A stretch of 8,178 nucleotides of DNA from Streptosporangiaceae bacterium (GCA_030042885.1 JASHYW010000673.1:1-8178); one strand, 5' to 3'; positions 1-7,163 are shown, counted from the stretch's first letter. The notes: a model not told the origin generated them from the sequence alone. A program made the numbers and translations.

Positions 1-1070
<1,070 letters not shown>

Positions 1071-1074
<4 letters not shown>

Positions 1075-2141
1075 GCATAAGCGGGATTGAGGTCGAGGGC
1101 AGGGAAGCCCTAGCTGCCGAGGGGGTGCTGGATGCCACCAAGGTCGAGGGACGGAGCCAGTGGCAGCTGACCTGGCGGCGACTGCGGAGCGACCGGGTCG
1201 CGGTGGCGTCGCTGATCGTCATCCTGGTCATGGTCGTGCTCGCCCTCGCCGCGCCGGTGTTCGTCACGATCACCCACCACCCGCCGAACGTCGCCTACCC
1301 GAACACCGGTGAGACCGCGGCGGGCAACCCGGTTCCTCCCGGCACGGCCGGGTTCTGGCTGGGAACCGACGGCACCGGTCGCGACTTGTTCATCCGGATC
1401 CTCTACGGCGCGCGCATCTCGCTGTTCGTCGGTTTCACCACTACCGCGATCGGCGCGATCCTTGGTGTCTCGGTCGGCCTGATCGCCGGGTACTTCGGCG
1501 GGTTCGTGGACACGATCCTCGCCCGGTTCACCGACGCGGTGCTCGCGTTCCCCTACGTCGTGCTCGCGCTCGCGCTCGCGGTGGTACTCGGCCCGAGCCT
1601 GACCGTGATCATCGCGGTCATCGCGTTCTTCTCCTGGGCCGCCATCGCCAGGATCGTCCGCGGCCAGACCCTGTCGATCAAGGAAAAGGAATACATCGAG
1701 GCGGCCAGGTCGCTGGGCGCCGGGCCGTTCCGGATCATGTTCCTCGACATCCTGCCCAACCTGCTGGCGCCGGTGCTGGTGATCGCCACCTTGTACATCC
1801 CGACCGCCGTCGTGTTCGAGGCGACGCTCTCCTACCTGGGCCTCGGCATCCAGCCGCCGACGGCAAGCTGGGGGAACATCCTGTCCGACGCGCAGAACTT
1901 CTACCAAGTGGCCTGGTGGTACGTGGTGTTCCCCGCAGCGGCGCTGCTCATCACCACGCTCGCGTTCAACCTGCTCGGCGACGGGATAAGGGACGCGATG
2001 GACCCGCGCACCGAGCGGGTTTTCGCCGCCGGGCGCAGACGCCGGCGCGGTCGGCGGCGCGGCAAGTCGTCCGGTGCGGTCGGCCGCGCCCCGTCGCCGG
2101 ATTTCCCTGACCCGGCGCACCAGGCCCCGACGCCGACGTAG
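1071..2141 (+). CDS. Dipeptide/oligopeptide ABC transporter permease (DppC/OppC type)
   Basis: This is an inner-membrane subunit of the peptide importer, 356 aa from ATG 1071. That start overlaps the ATPase stop (ATGA), which implies translational coupling; the longer open frame back to 909 is shadow sequence inside the ATPase gene. A cytoplasmic N-terminus of about 40 residues ends in WRRLRSDR and is followed by a first membrane helix (about 43-65). A periplasmic-side loop leads to LGTDGTGRDLFIRILYGARISL (starting at residue 97), a DppC hallmark. Further helices cover about 118-140, 155-195, 230-250 and 283-303. The EAA loop that docks on the ATPase is YIEAARSLGAGPFRIMF, starting at residue 208. 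The C-terminal tail after residue 318 is unusual: an arginine-rich stretch (GRRRRRGRRRGK) and then a proline-rich end, about 38 residues beyond the normal DPRTER terminus. Confidence 0.95.
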
Positions 2142-2146
2142 GAAGG
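2141..2146 (+). promoter_or_regulatory. Ribosome binding site of the DppB-type permease
   Basis: GGAAGG lies 7 nt before ATG 2154 and begins on the last base of the preceding stop codon. It supports the ATG 2154 start and translation of the third gene from the same message. Confidence 0.6.
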
Positions 2147-2153
2147 CGGTCAC

Positions 2154-3119
2154 ATGGCATTCACCGGTTTCCTGATCCGGCGTATCCTCACCGGCATCGT
2201 GGTGGTCTGGCTGGTCGCCACCGGCGCATTCTTCCTGTTCTTCGCCCGCCCGGTGGACACGGTCGCGCGCCAGCTGGCCGGCCGCGCGGCCACCCCGCAG
2301 GTCATCACCGAGGTGATAAGGAACCTCGGCCTCAATCAGCCGATCATCGTGCAGTACTGGCACTACCTGGACGACCTGGTCCACGGCAACCTCGGCTTCT
2401 CCTACTACACCGGAGAGTCGGTCGACATGATGCTGAAGCAGGATCTGCCGCCGACCGTCTCCCTGGTGATCGGCGGCGTAGTCATCTGGCTCTTGGTCGG
2501 GCTGAGTGTCGGCATCATCAGCGCAACCAGGCCACGCAGCGCGTTCGACAGGTCCTCCACTGTCGCCGTGCTGATCGGCCTGTCGATGCCGGTCTTCGTG
2601 ATCGGGGAGCTGCTGATCCTGTTCGTGTTCGTGCCGCTCAACCAGCACGGGTTCCACTGGATCCAGACCGGGTACGCCGGGATCTCGCAGGGGCTCGGTC
2701 CGTGGGTGGGGCATATGATCCTGCCCTGGATCACTCTCGCTGCCGTGCAGGCCGCCGTCTACACCCGGCTGACCCGCGGCCAGCTGCTCGATACGCTCGG
2801 CGAGGACTACATCAGGACGGCCAGGGCTAAGGGGCTGTCCGAACGGCGGGTGACCTACCGGCACGGGGTCCGCGCCGCCCTCACCCCGGTCGTCTCGCAG
2901 CTGGGCGTGGACATGGGCCAGCTGCTCGGCGGTGTCATCGTGGTGGAGACCGTCTTCGGCCTCGGCGGCCTCGGCGAAACGTCGGTGCAGGCCATCGATA
3001 CCGACAACCTGCCGGTGATCATCGGGTTCGTCGTCCTCGCGGCCGTATTCGTGGTGGTGGCCAACATCATCGTGGACGTGGTCTACGCGCTGCTCGACCC
3101 CCGGGTCCGGATCGCCTGA
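2154..3119 (+). CDS. Dipeptide/oligopeptide ABC transporter permease (DppB/OppB type)
   Basis: This is the second membrane subunit of the importer, 321 aa. The N-terminus FLIRRILTGIVVVWLVATGAFF matches the DppB pattern: a short basic cytoplasmic end, then the first helix (about 11-30). A periplasmic loop carries NLGLNQPIIVQYWHYLDDLVHGNLGFSY (from residue 57), typical of the family. Further helices lie near 102-124, 136-160, 186-203, 250-270 and 287-312. The EAA coupling loop is DYIRTARAKGLSERRVTYRH, starting at residue 218. The protein ends in the usual YALLDPRVR. Length and motifs are normal. It starts 12 nt after the DppC-type stop, so the ATPase and both permeases form one operon. The order ATPase-C-B is the reverse of the common B-C-D-F order. 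No substrate-binding protein is visible; it may lie upstream of the window or elsewhere. Confidence 0.95.
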   Translation: MAFTGFLIRRILTGIVVVWLVATGAFFLFFARPVDTVARQLAGRAATPQVITEVIRNLGLNQPIIVQYWHYLDDLVHGNLGFSYYTGESVDMMLKQDLPPTVSLVIGGVVIWLLVGLSVGIISATRPRSAFDRSSTVAVLIGLSMPVFVIGELLILFVFVPLNQHGFHWIQTGYAGISQGLGPWVGHMILPWITLAAVQAAVYTRLTRGQLLDTLGEDYIRTARAKGLSERRVTYRHGVRAALTPVVSQLGVDMGQLLGGVIVVETVFGLGGLGETSVQAIDTDNLPVIIGFVVLAAVFVVVANIIVDVVYALLDPRVRIA

Positions 3120-3122
3120 CCG

Positions 3123-3866
3123 TTGTTCCACCGTTCCCCCGCCGCACGCGCCACGCCGAACGTCGGTCGCGCCGCGAGCTTCGGCCCTGACCGCGAGGTG
3201 TTCCGGCTGGCCCCGCCGGTGATCCTGTGGTGGGTCTGGCTTGCCTTCGTGGCCGCGAACATCGCTGACTTCGCGATCCAGGGTACGTCTGGGGTGTCGG
3301 CCAGGTTCGTGACCGTGCTGGCGGGGATCCTGGCCACGGTTACCGGGCTCGCCTACGCCCTGGCGTTCCGCCCGCGGGTTATCGCCGACCAGGCCGGCCT
3401 GGCGATCATGAATCCGTTCCGCGACCATCGCGTTCCGTGGGCCGCGATCCAGACGGTGGACACCGGCGACTGGGTGCGGGTGCATTATGCTCCCGACGGG
3501 GATGCGCGTCGCGCTCAGACCAGCGCGACCAGCCGGTCAATTTCCTGCTGGGCTCTCTACGTTTCGGCCCGGACCAAGCGCAAGGCAGCCAGGCCGCCGC
3601 GGCCGCGGCGCAGCTGGTTTCCTTCGCTGCCTGGCGGGCTCGACAAGCACCCGGGCGGCGAGGGGAGCTCCCGGCTGCCCGAAGAGGCGAAGTACCTGGC
3701 TTCGCTCCCGCCGGCCAAGGCGATCGCCTCCCGCCTGGACACGCGCGCGGCGAAAGAACGTGCCCGCGCGGAATCTGCCGGCCCGGTGACGGCACGATGG
3801 GCCTGGCTGCCACTCGCCGCCGTCACGGTACCCGCGCTCGCGCTGCTGATCATCGCTCTCGCCTAG
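3123..3866 (+). CDS. PH-domain membrane protein of unknown function, located next to the RecB-like gene
   Basis: This is a 247-aa membrane protein from TTG 3123. Two N-terminal membrane helices (about 31-50 and 62-81) are followed by a bacterial PH-like core RPRVIADQAGLAIMNPFR, then HRVPWAAIQTVDTGDWVRVHY (about residues 83-122). Next comes a basic, proline-rich linker (about 150-185), a conserved-looking segment SRLPEEAKYLASLPPAKAIA (from 183), and a last membrane helix (about 227-246). The molecular role is not known. The equivalent M. tuberculosis neighbour of the RecB-like gene (Rv2120c beside Rv2119) supports family assignment by position. The start is uncertain: TTG 3123 begins 3 nt after the permease stop but lacks a clear ribosome binding site, and GTG 3198 (residue 26) is an alternative that keeps all helices. 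The 3' end overlaps the opposing nuclease gene by 17 bp. Close spacing suggests read-through from the transporter operon, but that is an inference. Confidence 0.75.
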   Translation: MFHRSPAARATPNVGRAASFGPDREVFRLAPPVILWWVWLAFVAANIADFAIQGTSGVSARFVTVLAGILATVTGLAYALAFRPRVIADQAGLAIMNPFRDHRVPWAAIQTVDTGDWVRVHYAPDGDARRAQTSATSRSISCWALYVSARTKRKAARPPRPRRSWFPSLPGGLDKHPGGEGSSRLPEEAKYLASLPPAKAIASRLDTRAAKERARAESAGPVTARWAWLPLAAVTVPALALLIIALA

Positions 3867-4818
3867 GCACCGCCAGCTCATCGCACTCCGCGGGCGGCGG
3901 CATCGCGCCCTCCGGGGGCAGGGGAGGCGGAGTGCCGCCGAATTCGGGACAGAACGCCTTGTGGTTGCACCACTCGCAGAGCCGGCTCGGCCTGGGCCGC
4001 CAGTCGCCAGCGCTGCGAGCCCGCTCAATGGCCTGCCAGAGGGCCGCGACCTTGCGCTCGGTGGCGAGCAGGTCGGACTCATCCGGCGCGTACCGCAGGA
4101 CCTCGCCCTCGGCGAGGTACATGAGCTGGAGCAGCCTGGGTACCTGGCCGCGCAGGCGCCAGATCACCAGGGCGTAGAACTTCATCTGGAACAAGGCGCT
4201 CGCCTCGTAGGCCTCACGGGGCGCGCGGCCGGTCTTGTAGTCCACGATCCTGATCTCGCCGCCAGGGGCCACGTCGAGCCGGTCGATATAGCCGCGCAGC
4301 CGCAGCCCTGAGTCGAGCGTGGTCTCCACGTAGGCCTCGCGCTCGGCGGGCTCGAGCCTGCGCGGGTCTTCGAGGGTGAAGTACGTGTCGATGATCGCGG
4401 TCGCTGACTGAAGCCAGTCGGCCCGTTCGGCCTTATCGGGGAACAGCGCGGCCAGATCGGGTTCGGCGGCGGCCAGCTGGTCCCACTCGGGGGCGAGCAG
4501 CGCCCGGGCGGCCTCCGGGGTCCGCTCCGCGGCGGGCAGGTCGAAGAGCCGCTCGAGCGCGGCGTGCACCAGCGTTCCGCGCGCCGTGGCCACGGTGGGC
4601 GGCTCCGGCAGCCGGTCGATCACGCGGAACCGGTACAACAGCGGACATGTCATGAAATCAGCGGCGCGTGACGGCGACAGCGCGGGCCCGGACGGTTCCA
4701 AAGGGGGCTCGGGGGGATGGGTGCCCCCGAAGGCGGGGGGTTCCGGGAGGTCGCCCCCCCGGGCCAGCATCGCGGGGGGTTCCGGGGGGTCGCCCCCGGG
4801 GGCCAGCACTGTCTCCAC
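3850..4818 (-). CDS. RecB-family PD-(D/E)XK nuclease with Cas4/AddB-like Fe-S cysteines
   Basis: This is a predicted single-domain DNA exonuclease related to the nuclease domain of RecB/AddB and to Cas4. Motifs in order, in plus-strand positions descending: SPSRAADFMTCPLLYRFR (first cysteine, about 4647-4645), RGTLVHAALERLF with the motif-I histidine (about 4566), GYIDRLD (acidic metal ligands, about 4284-4273), IVDYKTG (catalytic D and K, about 4242-4234), and QMKFYAL (QxxxY motif, about 4188-4174). The end has CEWCNHKAFC, three cysteines that with the first can bind a [4Fe-4S] cluster. The stop overlaps the PH-domain gene tail to tail. The start is uncertain. GTG 4818 is chosen because a TACGGT -10-like box ends 6 nt before it, giving a 322-aa protein whose first 39 residues are proline-rich and encoded by G-run repeats. 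TTG 4701 would give 283 aa, closer to relatives such as Rv2119. ATG 4836, 4857 and 4983 are also in frame. The physiological substrate is unknown. Confidence 0.88.
   Translation of the reverse strand: METVLAPGGDPPEPPAMLARGGDLPEPPAFGGTHPPEPPLEPSGPALSPSRAADFMTCPLLYRFRVIDRLPEPPTVATARGTLVHAALERLFDLPAAERTPEAARALLAPEWDQLAAAEPDLAALFPDKAERADWLQSATAIIDTYFTLEDPRRLEPAEREAYVETTLDSGLRLRGYIDRLDVAPGGEIRIVDYKTGRAPREAYEASALFQMKFYALVIWRLRGQVPRLLQLMYLAEGEVLRYAPDESDLLATERKVAALWQAIERARSAGDWRPRPSRLCEWCNHKAFCPEFGGTPPPLPPEGAMPPPAECDELAVPRRER
4702..4812 (+). repeat. Left cluster of G-run repeats (three units, G6-TTCC-G6 type)
   Basis: Two good units and one degenerate unit lie in tandem. The best is at 4774-4810: GGGGGGTTCCGGGGGG, tcg, CCCCCGGGGG, then CCAGCACTG. 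The second, at 4735-4770, carries GGGGGGTTCCGGGAGG, tcg, a C7 run and GGGCCAGCAT. The degenerate unit at 4703-4730 has G5-CTC-G6 and a C5 run. The cores are 33 and 39 bp apart, both multiples of three. Each unit pairs its second G-run with its C-run to make a short GC hairpin. On the minus strand the cluster is open in the nuclease frame and would encode a Pro-Glu-Pro-Pro-rich segment. Confidence 0.85.
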
Positions 4819-4824
4819 AGCAGA

Positions 4825-4830
4825 ACCGTA
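4825..4830 (-). promoter_or_regulatory. Candidate -10 box for the RecB-like gene (leaderless start)
   Basis: On the minus strand TACGGT fits the actinobacterial TANNNT -10 pattern and is followed after 6 nt by an in-frame GTG (4818-4816). I see no other TANNNT on the minus strand of this intergenic stretch. No convincing -35 box is visible, so this is a weak call. Confidence 0.35.
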
Positions 4831-4892
4831 GGGCATGGCACCGACATTCGGGAGCATCTCGGGCCTTGCGCGTTTCGTCCTGCCCGCCACGG

Positions 4893-4929
4893 CCATGCCC
4901 GCCATGGCCCGCCCGTCATGGCCCGCCAT
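4893..4929. promoter_or_regulatory. Inverted and direct repeats upstream of the M50 protease promoter (possible operator)
   Basis: Two perfect dyads lie close together: CCATG-cccgc-CATGG (4893-4907) and ATGGC-cc-GCCAT (4918-4929). The motif TGCCCGCCAyGGC also occurs as a direct repeat at 4881-4893 and 4896-4908. They sit just upstream of the protease -10 box, where a regulator could act on either divergent gene. Regulator binding is inference only. Confidence 0.35.
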
Positions 4930-4954
4930 CGACCCGAACGACCGCGCGGGCACG

Positions 4955-4960
4955 TAGCAT
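4955..4960 (+). promoter_or_regulatory. -10 box of the M50 protease-trmI transcript
   Basis: TAGCAT is followed by 7 nt and then GTG 4968. This is the standard spacing of a leaderless actinobacterial gene, where transcription starts at or next to the start codon. There is no ribosome binding site before that GTG, which fits. The -35 element is not clear. Confidence 0.6.
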
Positions 4961-4967
4961 CGGTACT

Positions 4968-6098
4968 GTGGCACGCACGACACCCGAGAACGCGCCGCAG
5001 CGCCGCATAGCCGGTTCCGGCATCATCATCGCGCGCCCGTTCGGCATCCCGGTGTACATCTCCCCGTACTGGTTCGTCATCGCGGGCTTCATCGTCTTCA
5101 GGTACGCCGAGGATCTCGCCTCCACGCTGCACGGTTCCACCAGGTTCGTGGTAGCCGTGGCCTTCGTCGTGTTGCTCTACCTGTCCGTCCTGATCCACGA
5201 GCTGAGCCACTCGCTGGTGGCCCGCGCGCACCGGCTGCCGGTGCGCCGCATCCTGCTGTACCCGCTCGGCGGATTCTCCGAGCTCGAGCGGGAGCCGCCG
5301 ACGCCGTGGCAGGCGTTCGCCGTGTCGGCGGCCGGGCCGGCGCTGTCGCTCGCGCTGGCGGCCGCCGGTTACGGCCTGACGCGCGTGGTCTCGACGGCGG
5401 ACACCATCGCTAACACGCTTGTCTTCCAGCTCATGTGGGCCAACCTGGTGATCGGGATCTTCAACCTGCTGCCGGGCCTGCCCCTGGACGGCGGCCTGAT
5501 GCTGCGCGCGGCGATCTGGAAGGTGACCCGCCGTCCGGCCACCGCGACCATCGCCGCCGCCTGGGCGGGCCGCGTGATCGCCGTGTGCCTGGTGCCGCTC
5601 ATCTTCTGGTTGTTCGGCGAGGACGTGGTAGCCCTGGTGCTGGCCGCGGTGATCACCGCGTTCATGTGGTCGGGAGCCGGACAGGCGATCAAGGCGGCCA
5701 GGTTCCGTGAGCGGCTGCCTGCGCTTCAGGCCCGGCGGCTGGCCCGCAAGGCGGTCTCGGTCGCCGCGAGCACCCCGCTGGCCGAGGCGATCAGGCGCGC
5801 GGACGAGAGCCAGGCGCGGGCGGTCGTGGTCGTCGACCACGAAGACAAGCCGATCGCGATCCTCAACGAGACCGCGGTGATGGCCACGCCGCCGCAGCGG
5901 CGGCCCTGGATCGAGGCTGGATCCCTGGCCAGGACGCTCGAGCCCAACCTGGTGCTGCCCGCTGACCTGTCGGGGATGGCGCTCGTTGACGCGCTCCGCC
6001 GGGCGCCGGCGTCGGAGTACCTGCTGGTGGAGCCGTCCGGCCAGGTCTACGGCGTGCTTGCCGCCCGCGACGTCGACCACGCCTTCGCCGGGGTATAG
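4968..6098 (+). CDS. Site-2 protease family protein (peptidase M50) with C-terminal CBS domains
   Basis: This is a multi-pass membrane zinc protease of the S2P/SpoIVFB group, which cuts substrates inside the membrane; 376 aa from GTG 4968. Membrane helices include about 30-45 and 60-78. The catalytic motif HELSH (H77, E78, H81) lies in the second. The third zinc ligand is the aspartate of NLLPGLPLDGG (D174), following WANLVIGIF. More hydrophobic helices lie at about 118-140, 150-168, 195-216 and 218-235. The region from about 260 to the end, with VVVVDHEDKPIAILNE and YLLVEPSGQVYGVLAARDV, looks like a CBS pair, which usually senses adenine nucleotides. Everything needed for catalysis is present. 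The GTG start is supported by the TAGCAT box 7 nt upstream; the open frame before it is repeat shadow. trmI follows after 6 nt, so the two are one operon. The substrate is unknown; M. tuberculosis Rip-type proteases cut anti-sigma factors, but that role is not shown here. Confidence 0.93.
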   Translation: MARTTPENAPQRRIAGSGIIIARPFGIPVYISPYWFVIAGFIVFRYAEDLASTLHGSTRFVVAVAFVVLLYLSVLIHELSHSLVARAHRLPVRRILLYPLGGFSELEREPPTPWQAFAVSAAGPALSLALAAAGYGLTRVVSTADTIANTLVFQLMWANLVIGIFNLLPGLPLDGGLMLRAAIWKVTRRPATATIAAAWAGRVIAVCLVPLIFWLFGEDVVALVLAAVITAFMWSGAGQAIKAARFRERLPALQARRLARKAVSVAASTPLAEAIRRADESQARAVVVVDHEDKPIAILNETAVMATPPQRRPWIEAGSLARTLEPNLVLPADLSGMALVDALRRAPASEYLLVEPSGQVYGVLAARDVDHAFAGV

Positions 6099-6104
6099 CC
6101 GATC

Positions 6105-6974
6105 ATGACCAAACCGCGGCGAGGGCCGCTGATGCCGGGCGAGCCGGTGCAGCTGACCGATCCCAAGGGCCGCAGCCACATCATTACCCTGCGGCCCGGC
6201 GCGTCCTTCCATACCCACCGGGGCATGCTGAGCCACGACGACATCATCGGCGGTCCCGACGGGAACGTGGTCAGGTCCGGCGGCAGCACTCCCTACGTGG
6301 TGTTCCGCCCGCTGCTGGCCGACTTCACGCTGGCCGCCAAGCGGGGCGCGGCGGTGGTGTACCCCAAGGATGCCGCCCAGATCGTGGCGTTCGCCGACGT
6401 GTTCGGTGGCGCGCGGGTGCTCGAGGCCGGAGCAGGCTCCGGCGCGCTTTCCTGCTGGCTGCTGCGGGCGATCGGCGAGCAGGGCATTCTGGTCTCGTTC
6501 GAGCGCAGGCCCGACTTCGCCGAGATCGCCAGGCGGAACGTGGAGCAGTTCTTCGGCGGCCAGCCGCCGGGCTGGCAGCTGGTCATCGGCGAGTTCGGCC
6601 GCCCCGGCGACGATCACGGACTGGCTGACTTCGACCGGGTCGTGCTCGACATGCTTGCCCCATGGGACTGCCTGGACGCCGCCGCCCACGTGCTGATCCC
6701 GGGCGGCCTGGCCTGCTGCTACGTCGCTACCACGACCCAGCTGTCGCGCACGGTGGAGGCGCTGCGCGGACACGGCGGCTTCGACGAGCCTGCCGCCTGG
6801 GAGAGCCTGATGCGCGGATGGCACGTGGACGGCCTGGCCGTCCGCCCAGAGCACCGCATGGTGGGACACACCGGTTTCCTGGTGACCGCGCGTCGGCTGG
6901 CGCCGGGCGTGGCCCCTCCGCCCCGCAGGCGCCGTCCCCGGGGGGGTTCCGGGGGGCGGGAAGCCCCCCCGTGA
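6105..6974 (+). CDS. trmI: tRNA (adenine(58)-N1)-methyltransferase TrmI
   Basis: TrmI methylates N1 of A58 in the T-loop of tRNAs using S-adenosylmethionine, as a homotetramer in the cytoplasm. The N-terminal beta domain carries VQLTDPKGRSHIITLRPGASF, then HTHRGMLSHDDIIG (from residue 15). YPKDAAQIV (86-94) precedes the SAM-binding motif I VLEAGAGSG (105-113). Acidic residue E133 (in SFERRPDF) fits the ribose-binding position. VVLDMLAPW (179-187) holds the conserved aspartate of the active-site region. YVATTTQLSR and AVRPEHRMVGHTGFLV complete the fold. The sequence is very close in layout to M. tuberculosis Rv2118c (280 aa); here it is 289 aa. Start ATG 6105 is 6 nt after the protease stop with little ribosome binding site, which suggests coupling. 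The last ten or so residues (RGGSGGREAPP) are encoded by a G-run repeat, and the stop lies between two repeat units, so the tail is probably non-essential. Confidence 0.96.
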   Translation: MTKPRRGPLMPGEPVQLTDPKGRSHIITLRPGASFHTHRGMLSHDDIIGGPDGNVVRSGGSTPYVVFRPLLADFTLAAKRGAAVVYPKDAAQIVAFADVFGGARVLEAGAGSGALSCWLLRAIGEQGILVSFERRPDFAEIARRNVEQFFGGQPPGWQLVIGEFGRPGDDHGLADFDRVVLDMLAPWDCLDAAAHVLIPGGLACCYVATTTQLSRTVEALRGHGGFDEPAAWESLMRGWHVDGLAVRPEHRMVGHTGFLVTARRLAPGVAPPPRRRRPRGGSGGREAPP

Positions 6975-7014
6975 TCGGGGGGTTCCGGGGGGTTCGTCCC
7001 CCCGGGCCAACACT
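6940..7014 (+). repeat. Right cluster of G-run repeats (two units, G6-TTCC-G6 type)
   Basis: Unit one (6940-6970) is G7-TTCC-G6-C-G3-AAG-C7. Unit two (6977-7014) is G6-TTCC-G6, TTCGT, C6, then GGGCCAACACTG. The TTCC cores are 36 bp apart. The ending GGGCCAACACTG differs by one base from GGGCCAGCACTG at the end of the left cluster, and both clusters have the same orientation, so they are one family. The first unit forms the 3' end of trmI. G7-TTCC-G6-C-G3 also meets the usual pattern for a G-quadruplex. Confidence 0.85.
6985..7005 (+). terminator. GC hairpin after trmI, possible terminator
   Basis: CCGGGGGG pairs with CCCCCCGG around a TTCGT loop, giving an 8-bp perfect stem starting 11 nt after the trmI stop. 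No T-run follows, so it is not a classical intrinsic terminator. It could slow or end transcription before the ARC promoter region, but it is also simply part of the repeat unit. Confidence 0.35.
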
Positions 7015-7146
7015 GCCCTCGTGAATGATAACGCTTAGCGATGTTGATGTGACTTATTGATGATCGGACAGGCCGCAAGACGGCATCGAAACAGCCTCGC
7101 CAGGTTAGGGAACGCGCGTGTATAGGTAATGTCTTAGTAGCGGCTC
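7015..7146 (+). promoter_or_regulatory. Spacer upstream of ARC with probable promoter
   Basis: This stretch is clearly less GC-rich than its surroundings (notably 7021-7065 and 7118-7140) and has no credible gene. In many actinobacteria a ferredoxin gene sits between trmI and arc; none is present here. Promoter candidates are TATAGG/TAATGT (7121-7132) as a -10, or GGGAAC (7108-7113) followed 17 nt later by GTC (7131-7133), which resembles the GGAAT-GTT pattern of ECF/SigR-type promoters. A short dyad CGCT-t-AGCG lies at 7032-7040. A promoter is likely; which box is used is undecided. Confidence 0.45.
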
Positions 7147-7156
7147 AGGAGGAGGT
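7147..7156 (+). promoter_or_regulatory. Strong ribosome binding site of ARC
   Basis: AGGAGGAGGT ends 7 nt before GTG 7164. It is the strongest Shine-Dalgarno sequence in the window and fixes the ARC start. It contrasts with the leaderless or coupled starts of the protease and trmI. Confidence 0.8.
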
Positions 7157-7163
7157 GAGGGGC

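Noticed and set aside
1110..3485. 791-aa minus-strand open frame opposite the permeases
   Set aside because: Composition is dominated by Arg, Asp, His and Gly, with no domain. It lies exactly opposite three well-supported genes and is a GC-bias shadow.
3123..3866. Frameshift in the middle of the PH-domain gene
   Set aside because: The unusual basic linker at about residues 150-185 raised the question, but conserved-looking sequence on both sides (the PH core and SRLPEEAKYLASLPP) is in the same frame.
3437..4177. 246-aa plus-strand frame overlapping the PH-domain and nuclease genes
   Set aside because: No recognisable domain. It conflicts with both neighbouring genes, whose conserved segments lie in other frames.
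4702..4812. CRISPR array
   Set aside because: Units are G/C-run hairpins with variable spacing of 33-39 bp and no separate unique spacers. The Cas4-like cysteines belong to a stand-alone RecB-like nuclease, with no other cas gene present.
4650..7013. 787-aa minus-strand open frame opposite the protease and trmI
   Set aside because: Same low-complexity shadow signature. Both plus-strand genes have complete catalytic motifs.
4702..7014. Composite transposon bounded by the two repeat clusters
   Set aside because: The clusters are short, lack a transposase or target-site duplication, and the genes between them are conserved core genes in their normal chromosomal place.
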